Assembly: GCF_900460535.1 (NCBI RefSeq)
Contig: NZ_UHIL01000002.1
Location: forward strand, 1,054,001-1,118,000
Source of the DNA: Vibrio parahaemolyticus
GTDB taxonomy: Bacteria > Pseudomonadota > Gammaproteobacteria > Enterobacterales > Vibrionaceae
Length of the DNA stretch: 64,000 nucleotides
Reading direction: 5' to 3'
Notes under the pieces: generated by a model
The model's input: the letters and a program-made list of their open reading frames with translations, nothing else
What the model was told of the DNA's origin: nothing
The model's database searches: none
Translations under genes and position numbers: made by a program
In this document: one piece after another, positions 8,248-16,827 of the stretch
Layout of the letters: every line of letters starts with the position of its first letter
Numbering within the stretch: the first letter of the stretch is position 1

Positions 8248-8607
8248 ATGAATTTAGTTGTACATTTGCAAAAGAAAGCGATAAGAAAACACGGCTATGA
8301 GATGGCAACACGCCAAGCCTGGAAATGCGGTATTAAAGCGAATCTCGTGCGACGTGTCATTGGCTTGTTTAAAGGCCAAATCGTCTGTGTGGTAGAAGGG
8401 TGCCGCGCCGAGTTATCTTCAGTTGTTAACAATCAACTGCATGATGAAGAGAAGCAAGGCCGCTACGTATTTGTCGGCGGCGTGTGCTGGGAACCAAACA
8501 ACATCATCGCCCCTGGTTTTCCGGATTTTATGTTCATGCATGTTCGCAATTTGAGTCATCGTCATAAGTACCTCACTGACGACGAGCTGTTTTTGAGTTT
8601 GGCGTAA
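8248..8607 (+). CDS. Uncharacterised 119-residue protein
   Basis: I do not recognise a family with certainty. The protein is soluble, basic at its N-terminus (MNLVVHLQKKAIRKHGYE) and moderately Cys-containing, with no signal peptide or membrane segment. A central KGQIVCVVEGC segment followed by an amphipathic stretch looks like one beta-alpha unit of a small ferredoxin-like fold (acylphosphatase or BLUF-like), but no catalytic Arg/Asn or flavin motif can be assigned. The start has AGGAG six bases upstream, which supports real translation. A 10-bp hairpin follows the gene. It appears monocistronic. Confidence 0.65.
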   Translation: MNLVVHLQKKAIRKHGYEMATRQAWKCGIKANLVRRVIGLFKGQIVCVVEGCRAELSSVVNNQLHDEEKQGRYVFVGGVCWEPNNIIAPGFPDFMFMHVRNLSHRHKYLTDDELFLSLA

Positions 8608-8621
8608 CTCAAATGTCTTTA

Positions 8622-8652
8622 GTGATGGTTTTGCCCAAGTGCAAACCATCAC
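8622..8652. terminator. Perfect hairpin downstream of the uncharacterised gene
   Basis: GTGATGGTTT and AAACCATCAC form a perfect 10-bp stem around 11 bases. There is no T-tract, so it may protect the 3' end of the mRNA rather than act as an intrinsic terminator. Confidence 0.45.
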
Positions 8653-8859
8653 CTCCCACAGTGAATAGCGCAAAACAATAAACCTCAGTGATGTGAATTG
8701 GCCTCAATTAACCTCTTGCTGAGATTGTTCTGACGCTCTCTTTATAAAACACCGTTTTTTTACTCCGTAATGACAGAGGCTTTGTTTTCGCCTGATGTGA
8801 ATTTCTCTTCGCGATTTACTATACCGTTCATCAAAGCAAACCATACTGGGATGTAAATC

Positions 8860-9378
8860 ATGAATATGAAATCTATCGCAATTGCAACGGCAGTTGTTGC
8901 TGTACTAGCTGGCTGTAAAGACAAAACGCCACCAGCGCCAACTCAAGCAAACATTACTTTGGTGGAAGCGGTCACTGAAACTGTGAAAAATCCTCACCAA
9001 GTATGTAAAGACGTGGTAGTGACTCAGCAAGTTGAGCCAACAGATGACAACAAAATCATCGGTACGGTAGGCGGCGCGGCAGCTGGTGCAGCACTAGGCA
9101 ACCAAATTGGTGGTGGCTCTGGTAAAGTCATCGCAACCGCAGCAGGCACGATTGCAGGCGCATTGACGGGTCGTAAGATTCAAGAAAATGTGCAGAAGGG
9201 CGATGTAATTACGACCACGAAGAAGCAGTGTCACACCGAATACACGACTTCTGAGAAGGTGGTAGGTTACGACGTAACGTATGAAGTGGCTGGTGCACCA
9301 ACCACAGTTCGTATGGCAAGCAAACCTGCGACGAAAACTTTCCCAATTCAAGATGGCAAAGTGGTTCTGCCACAATAA
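8860..9378 (+). CDS. Outer-membrane lipoprotein with glycine-zipper 2TM domain
   Basis: This 172-residue protein begins with a lipoprotein signal ending in a LAGC lipobox (Cys near residue 19). Residues about 67-110 form a glycine-zipper 2TM domain, a Gly/Ala-rich pair of helices with GTVGGAAAGAALGNQIGGG and a second TAAGTIAGALTG unit. Similar domains occur in SlyB/PcP-type and YMGG-like envelope proteins that sit in or support the outer membrane. The C-terminus has a short beta-rich region. The exact role is unknown; a structural or stress role in the envelope is inferred. A strong terminator follows. Confidence 0.8.
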   Translation: MNMKSIAIATAVVAVLAGCKDKTPPAPTQANITLVEAVTETVKNPHQVCKDVVVTQQVEPTDDNKIIGTVGGAAAGAALGNQIGGGSGKVIATAAGTIAGALTGRKIQENVQKGDVITTTKKQCHTEYTTSEKVVGYDVTYEVAGAPTTVRMASKPATKTFPIQDGKVVLPQ

Positions 9379-9405
9379 TCTACGCTTGAATTGAGTGATA
9401 AAGAC

Positions 9406-9440
9406 AAGCCCTTTGGTCTGATAGATGAAAGGGCTTTTTT
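9406..9440 (+). terminator. Intrinsic terminator
   Basis: AAGCCCTTT and AAAGGGCTT form the stem, with a 13-base loop followed by TTTTTT. It ends the glycine-zipper lipoprotein transcript. Confidence 0.85.
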
Positions 9441-9548
9441 GCATTCATCGTATTTTCATTTTTTTGCTCGCAAGAATGTGTAGCTAGAACCCGCTTAAAT
9501 TTCTCTGCTCGATACAATAGAACCTTTGAAAATACACACGGAATCAGC

Positions 9549-10328
9549 ATGGAAGATTTTTACCTAAACAGTCGAGGTTTGGCGGGTTATTTTGAGGCAC
9601 AATGGTTCGATAAATTTGTGGAAGATAAGCAGGTTGATGCGATCACCAGTGAGTCGAAACTTGTTCCACTTTCTTTTGCTAAATCATCCCATTGTTCGCA
9701 AGTGGCTGATTTTATTACTCAAGCGGTATCGAAGAATGGAAAACCGCCTCATGCTTTACTTGAGGCTGGCGCTGCGTTAGGTAGAAACTATTATGAGTTA
9801 GTTCAGCGATTAGATAGCCTAAAACAAGCAACGCTTGTTGAGCCGTCAGGTATGTTGTTGAATGGATTGAAACAGTTGTTGGTGGAAGAACAACAGGTCG
9901 AGCTGACTTATATTCATGGGCTCAACACGTTCAAAACTGTTGAGGTAGATAATCGAGAGTTAGTGCAAAATTGCGCACACGTCGATTTAGAGTTGATTAA
10001 TCAACCGTTAGAGAAACACACCGTCTCTAAGTTTTATGACTTGGTGGTGTGTTTAAACGTGCTGGATCAGTGTGAATCGCCATTAAGAGTTATTAACGCG
10101 TTGAAACAAGCGACGCAAATCGGTGGCGTACTTGTTGTTTCCTGCACATATCAATGGAATGCTAAGCATATTAAGGATCGGGCAGAAGCAGTCGATGACA
10201 TCAAAGCGTATTTTGGTGAAGACTGGCGTTTTGTTTCTGAAGCCGAGCACGAATATAGAATGCGATTCAATGAACGTTATGCCATGCAGTTTTTATCTCA
10301 CGTGGTTGCCTACGTAAGAACAACCTAG
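9549..10328 (+). CDS. Class I SAM-dependent methyltransferase-like protein
   Basis: The 259-residue protein shows a Rossmann methyltransferase pattern. Motif I appears as LLEAGAALGRNYYEL, the acidic end of strand 2 as TLVEPSG, motif IV as FYDLVVCLNVLDQCE, and the motif V-VI region as IGGVLVVSC. Motif I has Ala where Gly-Cys-Gly is usual (EAGAALG against E-x-G-x-G-x-G), which may weaken SAM binding. The substrate is unknown. The start has an ACGGAA ribosome site. It is monocistronic with its own terminator. It is probably a small-molecule methyltransferase, but a divergent non-catalytic member is possible. Confidence 0.72.
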   Translation: MEDFYLNSRGLAGYFEAQWFDKFVEDKQVDAITSESKLVPLSFAKSSHCSQVADFITQAVSKNGKPPHALLEAGAALGRNYYELVQRLDSLKQATLVEPSGMLLNGLKQLLVEEQQVELTYIHGLNTFKTVEVDNRELVQNCAHVDLELINQPLEKHTVSKFYDLVVCLNVLDQCESPLRVINALKQATQIGGVLVVSCTYQWNAKHIKDRAEAVDDIKAYFGEDWRFVSEAEHEYRMRFNERYAMQFLSHVVAYVRTT

Positions 10329-10360
10329 CGGCTTATTCGATTCTCGATACCAACAAAAAA

Positions 10361-10389
10361 ACCGAGCACAGAAAGCTCGGTTTTTGTTT
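10361..10389. terminator. Bidirectional intrinsic terminator
   Basis: ACCGAGC and GCTCGGT form a stem around seven bases, with an A-run before and a T-run after. It is shared by the methyltransferase gene and the convergent EamA transporter gene. Confidence 0.88.
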
Positions 10390-10400
10390 TGTAGGCTTTA

Positions 10401-11309
10401 TTAAGCAACGTGTGCTTGTTGCTGCTCGTGCTCCTTTTGAGCCTGAAGCTGAGCATGTTCTTTCTGCTTGCGACGCTCGCGTTTCGATAGCCAGATCAGT
10501 GGCACCACGATCATCACCGTACCGATGGCCATGAAAATATCTGGTATTTCACCAAACCAAATAAAGCCAACGACAACCGCACCAATCAAACCGCTGTATT
10601 CTGCACTCGCGATTTTGTTGCTATCGATAGAACGATACGCCAGTACGCAAGTCGCCGCATAGATCATAATGAACAAACTGGACCCTGCCGCGACAGGGAA
10701 CGCGTCCCATTGCCAAGGTTGATCCTCTATGAGCACCAACAGCAACGCAACCGGAATACCGGCCAAGTTGGTCATCAGCAAGGTTTGCATCACTGATTGG
10801 TTTTTTGGCAACTTACGAATCAACAGATTGTTAATGGCTAACGTTAACGCGACCACAAACGCTGAGATTGCTGCCCAATCAATTTGATCCGGGCGAATAA
10901 TCACCAAGACCCCTGCAAATCCCATTACCGCCGCAGCGACCGATTGTTTAGATAGCTGTTCACCGAAAAAAATCGCAGCGAGAGGGAGCATGATCAATGG
11001 CGCGGCATAAAAGATAGCGTTCGCAGTTGCGAGCGGCAAAGATGAGATCGCCATGACCATAAATACCGCGCCCAACAGCCACACGTGAGCACGAACCGCA
11101 TGCCATTTAAATCCTTCCATAAAGTTTGTTTGTTTTGCTAACAAACAAACAGGAAGGAGGAACATAACCGCTGATATTTGTCGAAAAAAGACAAACTGAA
11201 ACATCGGCACTTCATTCGCGACACTTTTGATCAAAGAGTCCGAAAGCACCGCAATAAGATTCCCGACAATTAATAGCAGCATTGCTGCCCCGACAGATGT
11301 GACTTTCAC
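10401..11309 (-). CDS. EamA/DMT-family transporter
   Basis: This inner-membrane carrier of 302 residues has about ten hydrophobic segments arranged as two EamA repeats, the drug/metabolite transporter fold. Typical marks are SDSLIKSVANEVPMFQ in the first helix pair and the PLATANAIFYAAPL segment in the middle of repeat 1. Members export amino acids, nucleosides or small metabolites; the substrate cannot be told from sequence. The start chosen is GTG, with GAGGAG six bases upstream, rather than a TTG eight codons earlier. The C-terminus is long, polar and rich in Gln, Glu and Lys. A LysR-type gene is divergent 91 bases away and may regulate it. Confidence 0.85.
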   Translation of the reverse strand: MKVTSVGAAMLLLIVGNLIAVLSDSLIKSVANEVPMFQFVFFRQISAVMFLLPVCLLAKQTNFMEGFKWHAVRAHVWLLGAVFMVMAISSLPLATANAIFYAAPLIMLPLAAIFFGEQLSKQSVAAAVMGFAGVLVIIRPDQIDWAAISAFVVALTLAINNLLIRKLPKNQSVMQTLLMTNLAGIPVALLLVLIEDQPWQWDAFPVAAGSSLFIMIYAATCVLAYRSIDSNKIASAEYSGLIGAVVVGFIWFGEIPDIFMAIGTVMIVVPLIWLSKRERRKQKEHAQLQAQKEHEQQQAHVA

Positions 11310-11400
11310 ATTTTTCTCCTCATTCTTTGCCAAAGATTAGGTGATGTCATAGGATGAAGTGAAGTGATATTTATTAGTTTAAGTATGAGATTTTTAGATA

Positions 11401-12285
11401 ATGAAATTGCCACCATTGCGAGCGGTTCACTGTTTTGAAGTTGTTGCGAGAAATCTGAGTTTCTCTCTTGCTGCCGAGGAGCTTAATGTGACGCAAAGTG
11501 CGGTGAGCCATCAGATTCGCTTACTTGAAGATTATTTGGGCGAATCGCTTTTTATTCGCCAAGGTCGCAAGCTTTCACTATCGGATACGGGCGCGCGGTA
11601 TTTAGAAGACATCAGCCCGGCTATTAGTTCAATTGCGATGGCGAGCCAAAAGGTGAGAGAAGGGGATAAAGGCAGTATTCGGCTAGCGATTTACAGCTCG
11701 TTGGCGGTGAAGTGGTTGATCCCACGTTTGGCAGACTTTAAGCGCTTGTATCCTGAAATCGACCTCACACTCAATATGGTCGCGGGCGATCCAGAGCAAA
11801 CGGACAGCGTGGGCGACTGCTTTATTACTGTGCAAAAACCGAAACGAAACTATATGGCGGTTAAGCTTTATGCTGAAACGCTGTACCCAGTTTGTAGCCA
11901 TAAAATTTGGAAAGAAATCCAAGACCAATCTATCCCCGACGCACTGTGGCAATATCCCATTCTCTCGACAGATTCTATTTATCGTGAACGAGGGAAAGAT
12001 TGGGCCGAATGGTGCAAAGCGGGTGGTTACACTTTACCAAATGATGTCGATGTTCAGCATTTTAGCCACATGCTCTTGGCGATCGAGGCTGCAAGGTATG
12101 ATCAAGGCATCGCGTTTGCCAATGACTTCATGTTGAACGAGCGAGATAAAGCACAAGACTTGGTTTACATCCCATCTCATGGTTTAGAAACCGGCGACAG
12201 TTTTTATTTTGTGCACAAGAAGAACCGAGCAAAGCAGGCCGAGATCGTCAAACTGACCAACTGGTTAAAGCAGCAGTGTCTGTAA
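11401..12285 (+). CDS. LysR-family regulator, GcvA-like
   Basis: This 294-residue LysR-type regulator has the N-terminal winged helix (residues about 5-62, with LSFSLAAEELNVTQSAVSHQ-type recognition region) followed by a periplasmic-binding-protein-like effector domain. The opening LPPLRAVHCFEVVAR matches the GcvA/AmpR/TrpI-like branch. It is divergent from the DMT exporter gene, a common layout in which the regulator controls its neighbour in response to a substrate. The stop codon is the first triplet of a 20-bp tandem repeat. The ligand is unknown. Confidence 0.88.
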   Translation: MKLPPLRAVHCFEVVARNLSFSLAAEELNVTQSAVSHQIRLLEDYLGESLFIRQGRKLSLSDTGARYLEDISPAISSIAMASQKVREGDKGSIRLAIYSSLAVKWLIPRLADFKRLYPEIDLTLNMVAGDPEQTDSVGDCFITVQKPKRNYMAVKLYAETLYPVCSHKIWKEIQDQSIPDALWQYPILSTDSIYRERGKDWAEWCKAGGYTLPNDVDVQHFSHMLLAIEAARYDQGIAFANDFMLNERDKAQDLVYIPSHGLETGDSFYFVHKKNRAKQAEIVKLTNWLKQQCL

Positions 12286-12330
12286 TTAAGATTAAATATT
12301 CTTAATTAAGATTAAATATTCTTAATTAAG
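12283..12330. repeat. 20-bp AT-rich tandem repeat, 2.4 copies
   Basis: TAATTAAGATTAAATATTCT is repeated twice exactly and continued for another eight bases. The first TAA is the stop codon of the LysR gene. Each unit contains the CTTAATTAAG palindrome at its junction. It might help transcription end or be recent slippage; no coding is involved. Confidence 0.9.
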
Positions 12331-12487
12331 AAGGAAAATAGAAAAGTTGTGTCTAATTATTTCGTGTTTTATTGAGTTTTTATTCACTAACATCTCGCTC
12401 GGTTTAACGCCAAGCGAGATGGATAACGCGACATGCTTAAGGAAGGGCGATACACAAACTCAATAATAAAACAGGCAGTGAAATACA

Positions 12488-13102
12488 ATGTTAAAGAAAA
12501 CATGGCTAACAGCAGCCCTTCTAGCAACTTGTTCTATGGCAAACGCCGCTCCTTACATTGGTGCATCGATCGGTAAAGCAACGTTTGATGATATCAGTGG
12601 TTCTATCAAATCAAATACCTACAACGCAAGCGAGAAACTTGAAGTTAAAGACAACGAAAGTCTGTCTGGAAAAGTTTTTGGTGGTTACACATTCAACGAG
12701 TACATCTCTCTTGAAGGTGCGATCGGTGGTTATGACGCTCTGGACGGCTCTGTCGTTACCGTTGGTGATATGAAGTTTTTGGCTATCCAACCTAAATTAA
12801 CGCTGCCAATTGGTGACCGTTTCAATCTTTTCGCAAAAGCGGGCCTTTCTTACTTCAACGCGGAGTTTAAAGTAAGCAATTCTGTGCTAACTGGTGACGA
12901 AGGCCACACGACGTTTTCTGAAACGACAGTAACCGGACTTTACGGCTTAGGTGCTGAGTTCGCGATCACAAAAAATCTAGCACTACAGGTTGAATGGGAA
13001 TACATGAAACCTGAGTTAGACGTAGCGAAACTAGGCAGTGAAAAAGTCACCGTTGAAGCTGAAATCAGCGCGTTCTCTGTCGGTATGAGCTACCGTTTCT
13101 AA
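12488..13102 (+). CDS. Small outer-membrane beta-barrel protein
   Basis: This 204-residue protein has a signal peptide (residues 1-20, ending SMANA) and a mature part of alternating beta strands ending in SYRF. The terminal aromatic Phe is typical of Bam-inserted barrels. The pattern (YIGASIGKA, GYTFNEYISLEGAIGGY, LFAKAGLSYF, LGAEFAITKNLALQVEWEYM, each a separate strand pair) matches the OmpA-like/OMP_b-brl family of eight-stranded barrels, related in form to AcfA and OmpW-type proteins of vibrios. There is no peptidoglycan-binding OmpA C-domain. The function is unknown; adhesion, stress or small-molecule diffusion are possible. The gene is followed by two hairpins before sgrR. Confidence 0.85.
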   Translation: MLKKTWLTAALLATCSMANAAPYIGASIGKATFDDISGSIKSNTYNASEKLEVKDNESLSGKVFGGYTFNEYISLEGAIGGYDALDGSVVTVGDMKFLAIQPKLTLPIGDRFNLFAKAGLSYFNAEFKVSNSVLTGDEGHTTFSETTVTGLYGLGAEFAITKNLALQVEWEYMKPELDVAKLGSEKVTVEAEISAFSVGMSYRF

Positions 13103-13123
13103 GCATTTTTATTCAAGTTCTTT

Positions 13124-13167
13124 GGGCTTAACCCAAGCGGTGTGCTGTTGTTTGTTCAGTTAAGCCC
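13124..13167 (+). other. Long-looped hairpin in the 3' region of the barrel gene
   Basis: GGGCTTAAC and GTTAAGCCC form a perfect 9-bp stem around 26 bases, between the barrel gene and the next terminator. It may be part of a structured 3' UTR. Confidence 0.4.
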
Positions 13168-13191
13168 TCAGTTTGAATTCATATAGATATG

Positions 13192-13238
13192 ACACAGGAA
13201 GTTTGGTCACTAAGCTTCCTGTGTTATTTTTGGTTTTT
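13192..13238 (+). terminator. Intrinsic terminator before sgrR
   Basis: ACACAGGAAG and CTTCCTGTGT form a perfect 10-bp stem around 13 bases, followed by TATTTTTGGTTTTT. It ends the barrel-gene transcript about 90 bases downstream of the stop codon, only about 22 bases before the sgrR start. Confidence 0.75.
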
Positions 13239-13260
13239 AGAAAAACGCTCAGGAAGCACT

Positions 13261-14919
13261 GTGAACGATGTAAATCTTAGATATTTAGATTTTCTGCTCA
13301 AACATTTTGAACCGCATAAGCATCATTTAGTGACGCTTAGCGAACTCGAATCTGTGATTTGCACGTCCAGACGTAACGTTTCCATTGTGATGAAAAAGCT
13401 GGCGGCTTACGGTTGGGTGGATTGGCAACCGGCGATTGGGCGAAGCAACCCAAGCCGCTTGAGTATCACCATTACTTTGCAACAAGCGATGACCGAGTTT
13501 TTGGTGGAAGAGCTTGCCAGAGGCAGAATGAATTCGATAACAAAGCTTATCGATTGGTTCGGCCAAACTGCGGTTCGTTCGCTTACGATTGCATCGGAAA
13601 AAGTGAACGAGCTGAATGAGTCTAAAAACGCCATTCTTATTTCTTCTTATCCGTGGGTTTCAAATATCGATCCCGCAGAAACCTTCCGTCATACCGAATT
13701 ACACGTAGTCAAAAGTGTTTATGATGGGCTGCTAACACAAAACTCCAATGGTGGCATTGAGCCCGCTTTAGCGCATGAATGGAAAATGGAAGAAAACGTC
13801 ATGACGTTATGGTTAAGGCCAGGCATTTTTCGTCATGATGGTGAGCTTCTGAGCATAGACGATGTGGTTTGGAGTTTAGAAAGACTCAAGCAAATTAAAG
13901 GGCCGGTTTATGAGCTCTGGCAATGCATTGAAACCGTTACAACCGAAACATCGAACTGCTTGAAGATAGTGCTCAAACGCGCAAACCAATTCTTTCCATA
14001 CATGTTAGCCACGCCACATGCCTCAATATTGTGTCGAGACACGGCCTCTTTTGGCTCGGGTTATTCATATCATATCGGTACTGGGCCATTTCGAATCAGC
14101 AGTTGGAACAAAGAGAGCATCACGCTGCAAGCGCACAAAGAGTATTTTTCTGCACGCGCGCTTTTGGATCAAATCACGCTTTCTCACGGCGATGTTCAAA
14201 ACTTGAATATGCTGAGTTTCAATCAAGTCTCGGATCATGTTGAGATTGAAAAAATCAGCGCACTTTCCTATCTCACTTATCGTGAGAGGCGAGATTCGCA
14301 ACTGACGAAACAAGAGTGGTGCCAGCTTGCCAACTATATTAATCAGCAAAAGCGGCACCATGAGCCACAAAGTGCCGTCGACAGTATTCAGTTATCGCCT
14401 CTTGAGCCTAGTTGTAGCGCTGAGACAGCGCCAACGTTACAAGGCAAAGTCGTGCTTGCTGAACCGATATGGACTATCCCGAACCTGATGCGACATTCTG
14501 AATGGTTGCACGAGGTGATTCGTAGCACGGGGCTAGAGTTAGAGGTCATCAAAGTGGAAGACATTAGTTTTCCCGAGTCAGTTTCACACTTGGCGGATTT
14601 ATTGTTCATTGAAGAGGTCATGGAAGCGCCATTTGAATATGGGGTCTTCGAATGGCTATCGGTGGCGACTGGTTTACGTTTTAGTTTCGAACAAAACCAG
14701 ATGGAGCGTCACCGCGAGCAGCTTCAAGAAGCCATTGCTTATGAACAACCGATTTCTCATTTGCTGGGTATTGAAGAAGCGCTACGCGCGCAATATGTCT
14801 ATTTGCCTTTGTTCATTGGCTACGAAGAAGTGACAAAAACTCAACAAGTTCGGGGCGTGCAAGTTAAGAATACAGGCTATAGCGACTTACACCGACTTTG
14901 GCTTGCTCACAGTAGTTAG
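13261..14919 (+). CDS. sgrR: SgrR-family transcriptional regulator with solute-binding domain
   Basis: This 552-residue protein has the SgrR layout: an N-terminal winged helix (about 1-110, with CTSRRNVSIVMKKLAAYGWVDWQP-type recognition region and IGRSNPSRL) and a C-terminal extracytoplasmic-solute-binding-like domain (about 155-540). E. coli SgrR, almost the same length, senses glucose-phosphate stress and activates the small RNA SgrS. The GTG start has AGGAAG four bases before it and gives the right N-terminus; the open frame extends upstream through a terminator hairpin and that extension is unlikely to be translated. No divergent sgrS or setA neighbours are seen, so its targets here are unknown. 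Confidence 0.85.
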   Translation: MNDVNLRYLDFLLKHFEPHKHHLVTLSELESVICTSRRNVSIVMKKLAAYGWVDWQPAIGRSNPSRLSITITLQQAMTEFLVEELARGRMNSITKLIDWFGQTAVRSLTIASEKVNELNESKNAILISSYPWVSNIDPAETFRHTELHVVKSVYDGLLTQNSNGGIEPALAHEWKMEENVMTLWLRPGIFRHDGELLSIDDVVWSLERLKQIKGPVYELWQCIETVTTETSNCLKIVLKRANQFFPYMLATPHASILCRDTASFGSGYSYHIGTGPFRISSWNKESITLQAHKEYFSARALLDQITLSHGDVQNLNMLSFNQVSDHVEIEKISALSYLTYRERRDSQLTKQEWCQLANYINQQKRHHEPQSAVDSIQLSPLEPSCSAETAPTLQGKVVLAEPIWTIPNLMRHSEWLHEVIRSTGLELEVIKVEDISFPESVSHLADLLFIEEVMEAPFEYGVFEWLSVATGLRFSFEQNQMERHREQLQEAIAYEQPISHLLGIEEALRAQYVYLPLFIGYEEVTKTQQVRGVQVKNTGYSDLHRLWLAHSS

Positions 14920-14959
14920 CCCGTTTGATGCCAATCGCATCATCATATTCTAGAAAGCA

Positions 14960-14986
14960 AAAAGCCATCAGTACGATGGCTTTTTT
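14960..14986. terminator. Bidirectional intrinsic terminator
   Basis: AAAAGCCATC and GATGGCTTTT form a 10-bp stem around AGTAC, with a T-run after. It is shared by sgrR and the convergent ompV. Confidence 0.9.
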
Positions 14987-15008
14987 AGATTTCAAATTAA
15001 AATCTGAG

Positions 15009-15785
15009 TTAGAAGTTGTAAGACACGCTTGCGCCAACAACCCATTGGTTTGCGCTATCTACAACAGATGAATCACTGATACCACTGCCTAGGCGAGTGT
15101 ATTGAGTCGTTTGGTTGATTTGCCAGTTGTCATTAATTGGCATAACCAGCTTGTAGCCCAGACCGTAGCTTACAGTTGCATCACCTTTGTATGCTTTGCG
15201 GTTTGCCGTCGCTTCACGGTCTTTGATGCCAAAGTAGTAATCTACGTAGTCTTCACTTTGATAAGTTAGGTTAGCAAAAGGAACAAAATCAACACTACCG
15301 AAGTTCATGATGTGGAAGTACGTCGCGCCCGCTAAGTAACCTTTGTATGCGCCGCTGATGTCGTGTTGTAGGTATGTCGAGATGACGTTGTGCTCATCTA
15401 GAGTGAAATCGGTATTTAGACCTAAATCAACCGCTAAACGACGTTTTTGTGTGCCTTTCAAGCTCTTTGCTACATCGCCATCACGAATAATGCCGCTGCC
15501 TACCACGTATGCGCTCATGTTTATCAGATCGTTGGTTTCACCCAAGAAGCGGTAGTTGATGCCGCCCAAATCTGCGTTGAAGTCTTCACCGTGGTAACCA
15601 CCGTTTAGGATTGGTGCAGTATTGTGTTTTTGATCTTTAAATAGATCACTACCTTGAGCTACGCCCACTTCCGCAACCCAACCACCTTGGTTGTTGTAGA
15701 TGTTGCCGTTACGGATGTATGTGTCACCTGCCGTTGCGGTGCCAGCTGCTGCCAAAGTTAGTAGTGCAATAAGTGTCTTGTTCAT
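15009..15785 (-). CDS. ompV: MipA/OmpV-family outer-membrane protein
   Basis: This 258-residue protein has a signal peptide (MNKTLIALLTLAAAGTATA) and a barrel-forming mature part that ends SVSYNF with terminal Phe. The early GGWVAEVGVAQGSDLF, the GGYHGEDFNADLGGINYRF segment and the YGLGYKL strand match the MipA/OmpV family, to which V. cholerae OmpV belongs. Family members include MltA-interacting scaffold proteins and osmolarity- or stress-regulated porins. The gene stands alone, with an AT-rich upstream region of about 160 bases before the next terminator. Regulation cannot be read from the sequence. Confidence 0.88.
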   Translation of the reverse strand: MNKTLIALLTLAAAGTATAGDTYIRNGNIYNNQGGWVAEVGVAQGSDLFKDQKHNTAPILNGGYHGEDFNADLGGINYRFLGETNDLINMSAYVVGSGIIRDGDVAKSLKGTQKRRLAVDLGLNTDFTLDEHNVISTYLQHDISGAYKGYLAGATYFHIMNFGSVDFVPFANLTYQSEDYVDYYFGIKDREATANRKAYKGDATVSYGLGYKLVMPINDNWQINQTTQYTRLGSGISDSSVVDSANQWVVGASVSYNF

Positions 15786-15945
15786 TTGTATTTCCTGTAC
15801 CGTTTATTTTATTTTGAACAGTGTACAAAATGGTGTTGTAAGCCTCTATCAGCAAAGCGTATGGAAATGTATGGCTTTCGGTGATTTCGCTTTTTGCGTA
15901 ATGACAAAACAGTATGGTTGGGGGAAGGGAAGGTTGGGGAGAACA

Positions 15946-15976
15946 AAAAAACCGAGCTTGGGGAGTCTCGGTTTTC
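15946..15976 (-). terminator. Intrinsic terminator after nlpE
   Basis: AAACCGAG and CTCGGTTT form the stem. On the minus strand it is followed by a run of seven T, so it ends the NlpE transcript before ompV. Confidence 0.85.
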
Positions 15977-16001
15977 AGCATCTATCAGGTCAGAGTGACG
16001 A

Positions 16002-16526
16002 TTATTGTTGCTTTGTTAGGTTGTAAAACGAAGCTAATTCGCCAGTTGCTTTCTCACCGTTCATGTCTAGCATCATAAGCATGTTCTCGCCTACGAAGTA
16101 TTGGTTTGGTGCGTCTTCGTCGGTCAGCGTTACGATGCTGCCGTTTTCATCCCAAGTGAAGTGGCCTTCTGATTTGAACTTGCCATCTTCTTTGTCTTGG
16201 TAGTTTTGCTCAAGCACGTAGCTGCCATCTTGATTTAGCGTCAGAGTTACGTCGATGCCTGCGCAATCAGCACATGGTAGTGTGCCTTTGTAAACGCCAT
16301 TCCAATCTAGCGCGTTTTTCGCGTTGTGCTCTGAGTCTACAAACGTTTCTGTGGTGATCACTTGTTCTTCTTCCACTGGTACTGCATCGACAGGCAGTTC
16401 AGTGTCAGTGACTTCCATTTCTACTGCTTGAGGAGTTTCAACTGCACTTGTTTCTACTGGTTTCTCGTCTTGACAGCCTGCAAGAATAATTACCGCACCA
16501 GTTAACGCCAACATTGTCTTTTTCAT
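16002..16526 (-). CDS. nlpE: NlpE-like copper-resistance/envelope-stress lipoprotein
   Basis: This 174-residue lipoprotein has a signal ending in ILAGC with Cys18 as the lipidation site. It continues with an acidic, Glu/Val/Thr-rich linker (residues about 20-68) and then the NlpE N-terminal domain, with GVYKGTLPCADCAGIDVTLTL-type start; the CADC pair is Cys85 and Cys88. E. coli NlpE uses this motif to sense redox and metal stress and signals to the Cpx system when stuck in the inner membrane. The C-terminal OB-fold domain of E. coli NlpE is absent, as in many short homologues. The start has GAGGGA four bases upstream. The frame is open further upstream without a ribosome site. Confidence 0.88.
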   Translation of the reverse strand: MKKTMLALTGAVIILAGCQDEKPVETSAVETPQAVEMEVTDTELPVDAVPVEEEQVITTETFVDSEHNAKNALDWNGVYKGTLPCADCAGIDVTLTLNQDGSYVLEQNYQDKEDGKFKSEGHFTWDENGSIVTLTDEDAPNQYFVGENMLMMLDMNGEKATGELASFYNLTKQQ

Positions 16527-16827
16527 TTTATCCCTCTTTAAATCAAGATTTTGTATGCCATTAATATTAGCCCTGTTTCCGACGTTTACGTCATAACAAA
16601 GCAATAGAATGATCTATCTGTGTCAATAAAACCGGTGTTTTTGGCGCTATCCAAGCGTCGCGCCATGACTTGGAGATAAAGTAGTCAGAATCATCAAACG
16701 CATGTAAATGCTTGAATTGTAGAACTGAGTATTGAGCGGGCTTTAAGCAAGTGGCAATTGAAGATTCGTTGTGGTGTGAAAACAGCCAGCATCTTATTAA
16801 ATACGATTTTTGCAAACTTAGATTATT
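16527..16827. other. Divergent intergenic region between nlpE and the metal-cluster operon
   Basis: No gene is supported in this stretch. A hydrophobic-looking minus-strand frame overlaps the area but lacks a ribosome site and any domain. It probably holds the nlpE promoter and the upstream part of the promoter for the UPF0251 operon, whose paired GCATATGC sites follow at the right end. Confidence 0.5.

Noticed and set aside
13100..13260. An sgrS gene beside sgrR
   Set aside because: No divergent transcript-like region and no SgrS base-pairing core could be recognised; only hairpins are reported.
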